A DNA stretch of 64,000 nucleotides. It comes from Erinaceus europaeus (taxonomy: Eukaryota > Chordata > Mammalia > Eulipotyphla > Erinaceidae). Of the stretch, positions 10,829-21,886 are shown piece by piece. Every line of letters starts with the position of its first letter. Positions within the stretch are counted from its first letter, which is position 1. A program made the position numbers and the translations under genes. Below the pieces are notes generated by a model. It ran no database searches. It had not been told where the DNA came from and saw only the letters and a list, made by a program, of their open reading frames with translations. Location of the stretch: NCBI RefSeq assembly GCF_950295315.1, contig NC_080171.1, positions 37,059,782 through 37,123,781 on the forward strand, written 5' to 3'.

Positions 10829-11035
10829 TTTTTTTTCACTTATTTTTTTTTGGTAGAAACAGAGAGAAATTGAGACAGGAAGAGACAGAGAGGGAGAGAG
10901 ACAGAGAGACTAAGGCAGCCCTGCTTCACCACTCCTGAAGCTTTCCTGCCTGCAGGTGGGGAACAGGGGCTTGAACCTAGGTCCCTGTGCACTACTGTGT
11001 ATGCTCTTAACTAGGTGCGCCACTGCCTGGCCCCC
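10829..11035 (-). mobile_element. SINE type B with 15-bp TSD
   Basis: Complete minus-strand type B. Perfect target duplication GGCAAGATGTGTCTT at 10814-10828 and 11036-11050. Clear body motifs: 'gcttcaccactcctgaagc' and 'ggtgcgccactgcctgg'. Confidence 0.95.
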
Positions 11036-11094
11036 GGCAAGATGTGTCTTGTAAATCATTATTTTAATAATAAATTTATTTTAAAAGATACCAC

Positions 11095-11165
11095 ACAGGA
11101 CTGGTAAGATAGTTCACCTGTCAGGGTGCCTGTGTTGTCATCTGAAAGTTGACCCAAAGTTGTAA
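11095..11165 (+). mobile_element. Head of a SINE type E
   Basis: 'gactggtaagatagttcacctgtcagggtgc' (split across 11099-11130) is the E-type tRNA-like head. The element stops before the pyrimidine tract. Confidence 0.5.
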
Positions 11166-11309
11166 AAATGAAATTTACCTATTTAATTAGTAAAGTTAGT
11201 CTGAAGTCCACACTCTTTGTATCCTTTAATTCTCTCCTCATGTTTTCTCATATACACTTCACTAAGGTTTTCACCCTTAAAAGTGCATGAAGACTTTAAG
11301 AGTCTACTG

Positions 11310-11440
11310 AATAGAGTCAGAGAGATAGATCACTGGGCAGAATGTGTACCTTGCCATACATGTGGCCCAAGTTCAAGACCCATCTCCAAATAGGAGCACT
11401 ATGATATTGCTATAGTTCCTCTCCCTCCACAACCCCCCAA
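11310..11440 (+). mobile_element. SINE type E
   Basis: 'gagagatagatcactgggcag' head, 'gtaccttgccatacatgtgg' and 'gttcaagaccc' B-box, then a short CT tract. Confidence 0.75.
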
Positions 11441-12200
11441 TATACATCACATTAGTTCTATATTCAAAATATAATTCTATCTAATATCTTCTTACTAAGT
11501 CTATCACTATGGCTTACAATGATTCTCACAACTCCACAAAGACCATTAAAATGGCTAATTTATTTCTATTATTTCTTAATTTCAATCTGTGTTCCACCTG
11601 CAGCTAGAGTAATCCTATTAAAGCATAAATCTGGTAATGTCACATGCCATTTAATACTACTAACAGACTTCCCTTCACACTTACAATAGAATCTAATGTC
11701 CTTTCCTTACTACTCTGCTGCTTTTACCCCAAGATTATTGCCTGGTTTGTTCTCTTGAGTCAATGAAATAATGTTTAGGTGGATGGCAAAAATGGCTTCA
11801 CATTGTCCCTGGTTAGAATTCAGGATGAGGATATTCTTTCCAGGGCAACCATCAAAAGACATTACCAAGGTGCCAACTCTTCCCAGATTCCCTTGAGGGG
11901 TGGTTTTAGAACTGAAAGATTCATGTTCTGGGAAATCCCTTAGTCCTTCACAAATGGGAATAGCAGATAATCCTACACTGTATTCATAATCTCAAAATAT
12001 TAAGTCCACTTTCTCATAGTGATAAAACGATCACTTTCTCATTTAAATCATGCATTGAAGTAGGCTTTTGTGGGTTCTAATCACAATTCTGCTGTAGTCT
12101 GCAATAACCAACCATTATAGGTTGCAAACAATCAATTTTCAAACTAACCAGAAATCATAATTATGTTGCCTGAATATTAATGTATAAAATATAAAGGTAT
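11441..12200. other. No repeat or gene recognised
   Basis: Ordinary AT-rich sequence with no confident motif or exon. Low confidence either way. Confidence 0.45.
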
Positions 12201-12204
12201 ATTA

Positions 12205-12985
12205 TTACCACATCTGTGGGACTATGTGAAAGCTTGGTAGAGCTTAGGGGAGCTCTCCCATCCTTGCATGGAGGTCTGGAAAGACACCTCATTTGTTGGC
12301 TTCTCCCATATAGGGATGAGCTAAGAGGAAAAAAATCTCCCAGACTCAGTTTCTCCTTGTTAGTCTCGCAAGCCCACAGAAAGCCTACAAACCTCTCACA
12401 TTTATTTCCCCCTGCTAGCAGGCCAAATGGCTGCCTGTTTGAGGGTTCACTCAAAGTTCACTATAGTCAGTCAAAGTTCATACATTCACTATAACTTCAC
12501 CTTTTGATCATATAGGAGAACACACTCCATCATACACCCTGCCAGTACCTGGCAGTGAGACCCCATATTCTATTTCCTTGTGCAATTTGATATCTATGGT
12601 TTACATCAAGCTTTGTTTATCTTCTTCTCTACCTCACCTTACTAGTTTAACCCCTATGCTTTTCTCAAATACCTTTGGATAATTAACTTACCTGCATCAT
12701 GGAAACTAATTGTCTTGACCTTTATGTATCTCATCAATTCTTGTCATACCAACCTCCTACCATGGGGGCAAGCTAACCTTTAAGAAACCTGTAATTTATG
12801 ACATATGTGAAAAATGTTCTTTGTTGAACTCAGTATAAAATCCTGTACCCATCTTCAAATAAACAGATGTTCGTACCAGAATATCTCCTGATGTCTCTTT
12901 CTAATTCTTGCAGCCACTAGAGCTGGTGAGGGAGGGTCGGAGGCTTACCCCCCACCCCATTGGAGCCACTCCACGTGAGCCCCAG
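12205..12985 (+). mobile_element. Probable solo LTR of an endogenous retrovirus, edges uncertain
   Basis: A TATAAAA box at 12834-12840 is followed at a promoter-like distance by an AATAAA signal at 12859-12864, then a GT/T-rich stretch and a C-rich 3' part. This is the U3-R-U5 order of a retroviral LTR. I could not fix TG...CA termini or a target duplication, so both edges and the family are open. No gag, pol or env reading frames flank it, so a solo LTR is favoured. No other copy lies in the window. Confidence 0.5.
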
Positions 12986-12989
12986 CACA

Positions 12990-14594
12990 CATCCAACAGA
13001 AATAGCACTTACTCTTACCTTTGCAGGCATGACTATTGACATGAGAAAACTCTGTTCCTATTACATTATATTTAATATAGTTATATTAATAAACTCCAGA
13101 TACATACTAGGTAGGAAAATCATAAAACTACTCAAGAAAAAATAAAATAATATAAAAATAGGCAATATAGAGCTATTTTCATTGTTTTCTGCCCACAAGA
13201 CATGATTTTTGTACTGAATAAAAGAAATAAATCCTTTATAGGACTAAAGTTTTATTACTTAATTTTTAGTTGTTTAACAATTAAATTAAAACTATATAGA
13301 TTCTCTACTTTTAGATGTATAGTACAAAATAAAAACTAGCCAATGAAAATAAGATGATACTGGCTCCCAGAAGAGAAAATATTTGTATCATCTATATAAG
13401 ATGGCTATTTTCAAGGCATTTGCTTTATTCCATGTGTCAAAGTCGCAATACAAAATAATCTTATATGCCTAATCTAATAACTCATTTTAGTTTTTATGAA
13501 AGATACCCTATTAAAATCTTCGTGCCTATAAAGGTTCATAGTCCTGGATGGAGAGTATTTTTGTAGTCTTTTCTTTGCTCTCTAAATATACAGATATTTT
13601 ATCCTTAATAATTGCTGGTTTACAATAATTTGAAAAATCCTCACTTCCTTTACTGGTGGTTGTAAGCAATTAACACACTTGGTGAAAAGTGTTATTTCAA
13701 AACATTTATTAAACATATAATATATGGCTAATTTCTCTTTTCATTTTAATAAGCAAGGAAAAAGTGGTCCATTTCTGATGAAATAATCTATGGTTTTTGC
13801 TGACTTTTGCCTTTGTGGCTTATCATCTTTAGCCAGTAAATTATTCTTTCATTTTGAGCTCATCGTGTCCCTGATGGCCCAATTATTGCCTCTGGGTAAT
13901 GACCCAGTCGGATCTTATTTAGAAAGAAACTTACTCCTAAACAGCCTAACAGTGATGCCTTTTTGACCTCAAAGAAGCCACAAAGGACATCTGCATTATC
14001 ACATCAAGTAAAATAGCTAATATAAAATTAGGCATCAGCTGAGAAGAATGCTTCCAAAAGGCATTTGGTGTCTCAGAATCATCAATGAGATCAAATGTGC
14101 CATTAGAAGTTGTAACTGGTTTCATTTTTTATTCCATTAGATGGCATTCATAAAAAAATCATATGGTCATGTTTGGTCAGTTGGCAGACCCCATTACATG
14201 CAGTCTAGAATCTATTCTGTAACTTAAGTAAATAACCAACTCCATAGTGTCACCTATAGATCTGTTTTTATCTTTTCATCAGCATTGTGTTATTTATTCT
14301 GTTTTGTTTTTCAGGCCAAAATTAGTTAGTGTAAATACTGTTTTTGAGTGCACTTGAAAGAACTGTTCTTCACTCGAGTGTAAAATGTAGAGAGCACTTG
14401 GATGCTGTTTTTATATTGAGGAAACCTCAGTTGAGAAAGGCAGATTACACCAACCATGTTCACCATATGTTGAGATAAATTGCTTTGATTAAGACAATTC
14501 AAACAAAATGGAAGGTAAAGTTGAAACAAAAAGCTGCTATCTGGATATTGGGACAGCTGATACATTTAAAATTGCCAAGAACATAGAGAAAGAG
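12990..14594. other. SINE-free unique interval
   Basis: No SINE, L1 or exon recognised across 1.6 kb. 13740-14170 has more balanced composition than its AT-rich surroundings and could be conserved non-coding DNA. Only comparative alignment can tell. Confidence 0.45.
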
Positions 14595-14613
14595 AAAAAA
14601 AAGTTATATGGGT

Positions 14614-15385
14614 CCTCTCCCAATCCATATCAAATAATATTGCATCTGCCGATCGCAACCTATTCAACACAACGATTGCCACCTCAATATGCTTCACTTC
14701 AGACTGTGTCCAGAGACTTCATGTGTGGAATGACAACCCTTCAGTTTCATTACTCGGGTGAGACCTTTCCTTTCATAGTATACTCCAATTCCATCCCACG
14801 TGGTTCACTTTCTAACGAAGTCCCAAAACCTAGATATACACCAGTTTCTGTGAGAGAGAGCATACGTTCACACATATCCATAAACTACCGCAAAATAAAT
14901 ACCTGAAAGCAGAAGTACACTAGAGTTTGCAGTGAGTACCCCTCCTAACACTTCCTCTCCACTATTCCAAGCTTTGGGTCCATGGTTGATTAACAATTTG
15001 TTTGGCCTCGTATGTTAACTCTCTTTTCAATCACCAGGTTCCAGATGTCATCAGGATGCCGTCCAGGCTTCCCTGGACTGAAGACCCCACCAATGTGTCC
15101 TGGAGCTCCGCTTCCCCAGAGACCCACCCTTCTAGGGAAAGAGAGAGGCAGACTGGGAGTATGGACCGACCAGTCAACGCCCATGTTCAGCGGGGAAGCA
15201 ATTACAGAAGCTAGACCTTCCACCTTCTGCAACCCACAATGACCCTGGGTCCATGCTCCCAGAGGGATAGAGAATGGGAAAGCTATCAGGGGAGGGGATG
15301 GGATATGGAGATTGGGTGGTGGGAATTGTGTGGAGTTGTACCCCTCCTACCCTATGGTTTTGTTAATTTATCATTTCTTAAATTT
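14614..15385 (+). mobile_element. L1 long-type 3' UTR copy (short form) with TSD
   Basis: 5'-truncated, begins in the UTR body and ends in an A-rich tail. Flanked by AAAAAAAAGTTATATGGGT at 14595-14613 and 15386-15404, partly overlapping the A tail. It lacks the ~790-bp segment present at 31740-32520. Its close match to 4100-4910 and 19775-20598 marks it as relatively young. Confidence 0.94.
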
Positions 15386-15404
15386 AAAAAAAAGTTATAT
15401 GGGT

Positions 15405-16607
15405 AGAAAAGAATGCAACAGTAATAGTGGTGAGAGAAAAAGAGGTGGTAATCTAGTCAAGCTCTATGTACAGTAGTAAGAGTTTCGAGGGACACTCCAG
15501 TGCTAATCCCTTGATGCTTAAAGTCAGCTGTGTAGCTCTGTGTCTTCTACACTACAGTGGCTTGAATGCATTTGTAATGACCCCCTCTCTCCCAGTTTTC
15601 TGCTTTACTCTCTCTACTCAAGTGGCAGTGCCTCCTAATACGAAGTAATCAGTTAATGGCCAGATTTCATTCTCTCTCTCTCTCTCTCTCTCCTTCCTTA
15701 TTTTCTTCAATATTTTGTTTGTTTCATAAGAGTTGTATTTACATCCTTGGATCATTAATGACTAAGTACAATGTCTCCTCAGTTTATTTGCTTAAGTATG
15801 GCTAATTAGGCTGAAATGACAAAACAAGGCCTAGTTAAGGGCAAGATAAATACATTTCCCTCCTCTAATTCTGATTAAATTCATTTATTTTCCTCATAAC
15901 TCCAACTCAGGTATATGTTTCCTTTAGGTATTCCTAAAGTATACTTTATGGCTAAGTTCATGGATTTTATAGAATTGTCTCATTATAGCAAGAACACTAT
16001 ATAAATTCGGGTATCACTGCATTGGCCATTAAATCCTATTGTTGGCGAAAGACATGTCTCTGGAAATGTTGTCACCTGACCAAGTAACATTAGTATCATC
16101 TGAAAGTATGTTAGATGCAAATCATTGACCCTATTCAAGACCTAAATTATACCCTTAGATAAAGCCTAGCAATCTGTGCTTTAACAAGGTTTCCAAGTTA
16201 GTCTGATATACAAAAATATGTTTACAATTAATGTCTTTAGAAGCAATCCTTAAGGTGATTGATTTGGGTAGCAGAGATTATGGCTAAAAGCTTTTAAATT
16301 AATAAACACCATCTAAGTAAGAACAAATATATCTATTTAGTGTCTTCTCTGTCAGAAGAATCAGTTGCTATCATTTCCATCTGATAATAGGAAAGTTTCT
16401 ATATGTAAAGAATAGCTTACTTCAGATATACATTGAATGGCATGAATACTATTGCTTCTAGAATATTTCTGAAAATCCTCTATTTGAGTTTCCCTTTATA
16501 GTATACTTCTGATTGTATAGTTCTGCATTGTTTCTTTGGTGTGAAGAATAAACCTAATTATTGATCTTCAGGAGTTTATTGTATTCATTATTAATAGTAC
16601 CTAGTAA
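15405..16607. other. Unique sequence with a small CT microsatellite
   Basis: No repeat family other than the (TC)n at 15671-15693. The frame at 15466-15648 has no supporting context. Confidence 0.45.
15671..15693. repeat. (TC)n microsatellite
   Basis: Pure TC dinucleotides for about 23 bp. Confidence 0.92.
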
Positions 16608-16635
16608 GTTAATTAACTAATTAATTAATTAATTT
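16608..16635. repeat. (AATT)n repeat
   Basis: TTAATTAA-type units in series directly at the tail side of the SINE at 16640, probably derived from its tail. Confidence 0.8.
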
Positions 16636-16639
16636 TCCT

Positions 16640-16862
16640 CCTGATTACTGGGGCTTACTGCCAGCACTATGAATCCATTGCTCCTGGAGGTCATTTTTTT
16701 CCCCATTTTATTGGATAGGACTGAGAGAAATCAAGAAGGAGGTAGAAGGGGAGAGAGAAAGATAGATACCTACAAACCTGCTTCACCACGTGTGAAATGA
16801 TCCCCCTGCAGGTAGGGATCCAGAGGCTTGAACTCAAATCCTTGCATGGGAGTACATTTTAC
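16640..16862 (-). mobile_element. SINE type A2
   Basis: Minus strand copy with the A2 3' block ('ctggggcttactgccagcac' on plus), purine tract, 'gcttcaccacgtgtgaaat' and diverged head. Confidence 0.85.
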
Positions 16863-17299
16863 TTGACTACTTGGATTCTGAATATTTTTTTTTGGTAATA
16901 TTGATAGATGTCATTAGATCTATCCACCTTTCCAGAAGATTGTCTATAGTAAATTAAGTTTGTTTTAAGTAACAGATAGCACCTTGCATAATTCTTATAT
17001 TTTCTATAAAGTATGTCTCAATTACTTGTTTTAAAAGTTGGTGAAGCTAGCTTGGTTGGATACATAAAATCAAACAACAATTTAGAACATAATTTAGAAG
17101 ACTTTAGAAAAGAATGTAATTAAACAATCCTGGAAATGTACAATAATGAAAATATATCAAAATACGATGGGTGGTGATACTAGATAATATCCATCTTTCC
17201 TGGAAGAATAGCTCTCAAAGCTTCGCTTCATAACCATACCTTATCTTTAAAGTTTTCCCAATATTATGATGTTCACATGTGGTATATAATCATACAAGT
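16863..17299. other. No repeat or gene recognised
   Basis: AT-rich sequence without a recognisable feature. Confidence 0.4.
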
Positions 17300-17427
17300 T
17301 CTCCTGCTTAGGGAACTTTCCAGTGGAGGCTATGAGATACAGAACTCTGGTGGTGGTAACTGTAAGGAATTGTACCCCTGTTATCCTACAGTCTTGTCAT
17401 CATTATAAAAAACATTAATATAAAAAA
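17300..17427 (+). mobile_element. L1 3' terminal fragment
   Basis: 'agatacagaactctggtggtgg' through 'attgtacccctgttatcctac' and an A-rich end equals the final ~120 bp of the long-type L1 3' UTR. A short 5'-truncated, older copy. Confidence 0.8.
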
Positions 17428-17575
17428 GGTTTCCTAACCAGTGATGATTTAAGATAGTAAGTCTGGATTTGTCTATAACACAGTAAATAGTTTCATCTGT
17501 TTGAAATCATCTGTTCCCACCACCTAGTCATCTTGTGATAATAGAGATTATCTGAATGAAAGTTGAAATTATTTT

Positions 17576-17679
17576 TGGGCAGGGTAGGATAGCATAATAG
17601 TTATGCAAAGAGACTTTCATGCTTGAAGCTCTGAAATCCCAGGTACAATTCCCTACACCACTATAAACCAGAGCTACTT
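17576..17679 (+). mobile_element. SINE type D
   Basis: 'agcataatagttatgcaaag' head, 'catgcttgaagctctgaa', B-box-like 'ggtacaattccc' and 'aaaccagagct' end. Confidence 0.82.
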
Positions 17680-17688
17680 TTTAGCCAC

Positions 17689-18097
17689 TGTTGGTATGCT
17701 ACTAATTCTGCTTTTAAAAACCCCTTCTGTTTCATTTGGTTTAATCCCCCTGCATTCTATTTACATAACACTGTATTCTATTTACATAACCTCTGTTAAC
17801 AATGTCCCTCCAGGGCATTGGTGGTTCAGTGGTAGAATTCTTTCCTGCTCCGCCCCCTCTCCTTGTCATACCCTGATTTTCACCAGTCACTTTTCTCTCC
17901 ACCCTCTCTGCGTTGCATCCTGTTCCCACCCTACTGGGCTAGTATATTTATAAGAACAAGATTGTAGTTTTAGTTTAGCTTAGCTTGGTATAGATTGCGC
18001 TGCGTGCTGCATGAATAAAGAGATACTGCGTACAACCCAGCCATGAGTCCCGGGTCGTCTGTTACCCGCCCATGAAGCCAGCCTGGCGAAAACAACA
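17689..18097 (+). mobile_element. Solo LTR, class II ERV-like, exact ends
   Basis: 409 bp starting TGTTGG and ending CAACA, with TGTTG/CAACA inverted termini. The flanking 6-bp target duplication is AGCCAC at 17683-17688 and 18098-18103. Six-base duplications are typical of class II (beta-like) endogenous retroviruses. A TATTTATA-like box (17944-17951) and AATAAA (18014-18019) give U3-R-U5 order. No internal genes remain, so recombination between two LTRs is inferred. U3 holds an exact 27-nt match to the 5' half of tRNA-Gly(GCC). Confidence 0.9.
17815..17841 (+). other. tRNA-Gly(GCC) 5'-half-like segment in LTR U3
   Basis: GCATTGGTGGTTCAGTGG followed by TAGAATTCT equals positions 1-27 of mammalian tRNA-Gly(GCC) as I remember it, including the pol III A-box. 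The anticodon arm, T arm and B-box do not follow, so this is not a tRNA gene. Confidence 0.75.
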
Positions 18098-18469
18098 AGC
18101 CACCAGGTTCCAGATGTTAATATGATGCCAACCAGACTTCCCTGGACAGATGACCCCCATCAATGTGTCCTGGAGTTCTGCTTCTCTGAGCCTTGCCCCA
18201 CCAGGGAAAGAGAGAAGCAGGCTGGGAGCATGGGCTGACCTGTCAACGCCCATGTCCAATGGGGAAGCAATTACAGAAACTAGACCTTCCACCTTCTGAA
18301 TCTCATAGTGACCCTGGGTCCATACTCCCAGAGGGTTAAAGAATAGGAAAGCTCTCAGGGGAGGGGAGGGGATATGGAGCTCTGGTGTTCAGAATTGTAC
18401 CCTTCTTATCCTACGGTTTTGTTAATGTTTCCATTTTATAAATAAATAAACTTTAAAAAAAACAGTTTC

Positions 18470-18824
18470 CCAGTGATCTACTAAATAAAAAAATAAATAC
18501 AATTATTTTCATTTTCTGATCATTCTTCTAAGAAGCCAGGGGATTGATATTGCCTACTGAACTAGTAGAGTCTCTCCAGATGGTTATCCTCTAATAAAGG
18601 CTTTTTGATCAGGTCCTAACTTTATTTAAGGCGTTTTGTTTTGCTTAATCATTTGATAGAGAGTTTTACGCACTTCTATATGTTTTTATTTTGCATGGTT
18701 CTCAAGCTTCATAATATCCAATTCTAACAAAGTAGAAATACATTTAACAGGTCTTCAACTTCTTGTCTGTTTCAGTGAATGTTACAACAGGGTTAAGAAA
18801 CTTTTTAGGTGAAAATTTTTAATG
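18470..18824. other. No repeat or gene recognised
   Basis: AT-rich unique-looking sequence between an L1 and a SINE. Confidence 0.4.
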
Positions 18825-19031
18825 TTTTTTAAAAATTTAATTTATTATTGGATAGAAACAGAGATAAATTGAGAGAGAAGGGATAGACAGAGAGGGAGGC
18901 AGAGCAACACCTGCAGCCCTGCTTCACCACTTGAGAAGCTTTCCCCATGCAGATGGGGGCCAGGGGCTTGAACCTGGGTCCTTGTGCACTGTAATGTGTG
19001 CAGTTAACCAGGTGCGCCACCACCTGGCCCC
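18825..19031 (-). mobile_element. SINE type B
   Basis: Minus strand: tail TTTATTATT, purine tract, 'gcttcaccacttgagaagc', B-box (minus) at 18960-18980 and head 'ggtgcgccaccacctgg'. Confidence 0.93.
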
Positions 19032-19292
19032 TACGTTTTATTTTTTATTAGTGATTTTATATTGATCAATAAGATTGTAAAGGGATACAATTTCAGTAGG
19101 GGTCTAATTCCATACAGATCCCACCACCATAGTTCTGTGTCCCATTCCTTCCATTAGAAAGTTCCTGTTGTTTATCCCTCTGGGAATCTGGACCAAAATT
19201 CTTTTTGGAGTGCAGAACGTAGGAATTCTGACTTCCGTAATTGCTTCTCCCCTGGAGATGGGCACTGGCAGGTCAAACCATACCTTTTGCCT
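19032..19292 (-). mobile_element. L1 3' end, minus, old
   Basis: Reverse complement of the terminal L1 3' UTR: matches 'cagagggataaa', 'gatgggacacagaact', 'ggtggtggga' and the A-rich end (TTTTATTTTTTATT at low coordinates). More diverged than the plus-strand copies, and one of few L1 pieces on this strand. Confidence 0.82.
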
Positions 19293-19449
19293 GAGAAACT
19301 TACTTTCTAAAGCAGTCCAAAGTCAGAGACTACTCCAAAAGGATTATCTCTATTGTATAACTTTTTATTTTATTCTCCCTGGATAGTCTTTTGAGCAAAA
19401 TGTTACGCTTCTAGGTTGATCTTACCTATGATAAAGTAAAAAATTTCCA

Positions 19450-19615
19450 GGGCACTATCTTTCAGAAATATAGTTCAGTCTTATAACACAGTATTTGCAT
19501 ATCTGAGTCTTCAAAAGCACCATGTTCAACTGCTGGCAATGCCATATGACAATACTGAGCAATGTTCTGATCTCTCTCTCTCTCCCTCATAAAAACAAAT
19601 ACATCTTTTATTTAA
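19450..19615 (+). mobile_element. Degenerate SINE type C/E
   Basis: tRNA-like 'tagttcagtcttataacaca', 'caatactgagcaatg', CT tract, then an A-rich tail. Type uncertain. Confidence 0.5.
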
Positions 19616-19774
19616 AAGTAAAGAATTATTTTTCAAAAAGAGAGTTTAATTTAATGAAAACACATTCTATTTCATGCCTTTAGTTTCAACTTTGAGGTAT
19701 AGTCTACTTACAAGAATAAATTAAAGTTCTCAAAGAAAGTCTTTGTAGATTTGAGAAGGTTTATAAAGTTGCCC

Positions 19775-20598
19775 CCAGTCCTGGGACCCTAGGGTAGGGC
19801 CCACTTTCCCAAAAGCTTCTCCCAATTCTTATCAAATAATATTGTATGCGCTGATCGCAACCTAATCAACGCAACAAGTGCCACCTCAGCATGCTTCACT
19901 TCAGACTGTGTCCAGAGACTTCAGGTGTGGAACGACAACCCTTCAGCTTCATTACTCAGGTGAGAACTTTCCTTTCATAGTATTCTCTAATTCCACCCCA
20001 GGTAGTTCACTTACTAACAAAGTCCCAAAACCTAGATGTAGACTAGGTTCCAGGAGATAGAGCCTATGTTCACACATATCCATAAACTAGGGCAAATATA
20101 TACCTGAAAGCAGTAGTACACTAGAGTTGGCAGTGAGTACCCCCCAACACTTCATCTCCACTATTCCAACCTATGGGTCCATGATTCTTCAACAATTTGT
20201 TTGGCTTTGTATGTTAACTCTCTTTTCAGCCACCAGGTTCCAGATGCCATCAGGATGCCGGCCAGGCTTCCCTGGACTGAAGACCCCACCAATGCGTCCT
20301 GGAGCTCCGCTTCCCCAGAGGCTCACCCTACTAGGGAAAGAGAGAGGCAGACTGGGAGTATGGACTGACCAGTCAATGCCCATGTTCAGTGGGGAAGCAA
20401 TTACAGAAGCCAGACTTCCCACCTTCTACAACCCACAACGACCCTGGGTCCATGCTCCCAGAGGGATAGAGAATGGGAAAGCTATCAGGGGAAGGGATGG
20501 GATATGGAGATTGGGTGGCAGGAATTGTGTGGAGTTGTAAACCCCCCCCCCCATCCTATGATTTTTGTTAATGTCTCCTTTCTTAAATAATAAAAAAA
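19775..20598 (+). mobile_element. L1 long-type 3' UTR copy (short form) with TSD
   Basis: 5'-truncated in the UTR body. Flanked by AAAGTTGCCC at 19765-19774 and 20599-20608. Ends in an A-rich tail after the 'ttgttaatgtctcctttctt' block. Lacks the ~790-bp segment. Confidence 0.94.
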
Positions 20599-20608
20599 AA
20601 AGTTGCCC

Positions 20609-20897
20609 ATCTGAAGCAGGACAGCTGTGACTTTTTTTTCCTGGTAGAGGCAAGACAGCAGATATCAGTAGGACTCATGGTTACAAAGCTGAACAGCAAT
20701 GTGAGGAGGCAGAGAATAATGAAATCTCAATGGCTGATTGAATTTCTGGAAAGTGTTATGTTTTCACAGTCATGAGTGATAGTGTCTTGTGTGAGGAATC
20801 ATGAAGTAGGAACTATTGCTCTAAAACAGTGTGTAAGTCTTACAAATAAGTCAAAAGCTGAGTCATAGTAAACAGTGATTTTATTTTGTTCTTTATT
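20609..20897. other. No repeat or gene recognised
   Basis: Short unique interval with nothing distinctive. Confidence 0.4.
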
Positions 20898-21231
20898 GTC
20901 ACCAGAATTATCGCTGTGGCTCAGTGCCTGCACTAAGATTCCACTCCTCCCAGCAGCCATTTCCTTCCTTCCTTCCTTCCTTCCTTCCTTCCTTCCTTCC
21001 TTCCTTCCTTCCTTCCTCCCTCCCTCCCTCCCTCCCTCCCTCCCTTCCTTCCTTCCTTTCTTTCTACTATAAAAGAACAGAGGATAGAGAGAAATTAAAA
21101 AGGGAAGGAAGATAGGCAGAAAGATTGATATGTGAAGCGCCCCGCCTCTTGCAGATGGGGAGGGGGCTAGAACCAGGGTCCTTGTGCATGGTGATATGTG
21201 CACTTAATCCAGTGCACCACTGCCTGACCCC
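20898..21231 (-). mobile_element. SINE type A2 with internal TTCC expansion
   Basis: Minus strand: the A2 block at 20905-20955, a ~105-bp TTCC/TCCC repeat at 20960-21064, a purine tract, then B-box and head ending 'agtgcaccactgcctgacccc'. The microsatellite grew inside the element between the A2 block and the body. Confidence 0.88.
20960..21064. repeat. (TTCC)n/(TCCC)n microsatellite
   Basis: About 13 TTCC units, about 7 TCCC units and then more TTCC. Overlapping 'LPSFLPSFLP' frames on plus and Lys/Glu/Gly-rich frames on minus are artefacts. Confidence 0.95.
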
Positions 21232-21603
21232 CACAAACAATGGGTTTTTAATTGTTTCTGTGGTGTCAAGTTAAAATCCTAGGGACTTCCCCAAACTTCA
21301 CAAACATAGATAGATAAAAGTTAGGGAGATAAGATTTGTTCAATTTTGATGCCTCTGAGGAAAGAATCTCTTACTATTAACTTGGTCTATTTATAAAGAG
21401 GTATTACTCTTCAGAAAAACTTGACTCCTTGTGCCTGAAATACATGTTTAGAGGGATAATTAATTTGTCTACTAGGAAAATGATGTTTTCTGTCTTAGAT
21501 CATAGTCTAAATAGTAGGGTTATTATGCTTGAACAAATTTGCCACTCATCTTTTGAGTATCTTTATGTAAATTCATTATGAATATCTTTTGGGAAATTAT
21601 GTC
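21232..21603. other. No repeat or gene recognised
   Basis: AT-rich unique-looking sequence. Confidence 0.4.
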
Positions 21604-21709
21604 TTTTTTTAACTACAGCACTGTGGTGCAGGAGATTTAACTTGGGACTTTACAGCCTCAGGCTTGGGAGACTCTGCATAACCATTATGACACCTACCCA
21701 CACCCCCTG
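21604..21709 (-). mobile_element. SINE type D
   Basis: Minus strand copy: 'gcataaccattatgac' (plus) is the reverse of the D head, with 'gcctcaggcttgggagactc'. The tail end is shortened. Confidence 0.8.
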
Positions 21710-21886
21710 TATTAAAATCTTTAACTGGCTTATGCATTAAGTACAATTGAGAAAGCAAAGGTCTTGTGTGTACAAAACTTAATTCTCTGGTGCTGTGGTG
21801 CTTCTCTCTGTCGCCATTTGAATATAAAAACAAGCTGGGAGTAAGAAAATCACACATGTGCAAGGCCCTGGCTCTAGTATATAAAA

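Larger units (their letters stand above)
17680..18462 (+). mobile_element. L1 3' UTR copy interrupted by a solo LTR
   Basis: L1 sequence resumes at 18104 ('caggttccag') and runs to an A-rich tail at 18440-18462. The first few bases ('tttttagccac', to 17688) sit before the LTR. The LTR therefore entered about 10 bp inside this 5'-truncated L1 and is younger than it. Confidence 0.85.

Noticed and set aside
17815..17880. Possible tRNA-Gly gene
   Set aside because: Only the 5' 27 nt match; no anticodon arm, T arm or B-box follows.
20960..21064. CRISPR-like regular repeat
   Set aside because: Pure tetranucleotide microsatellite, no spacers; the window is animal nuclear DNA.
20875..21203. Long open frames rich in LPSF and in Lys/Glu/Gly repeats
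   Set aside because: They are the translation of a TTCC microsatellite in both directions.
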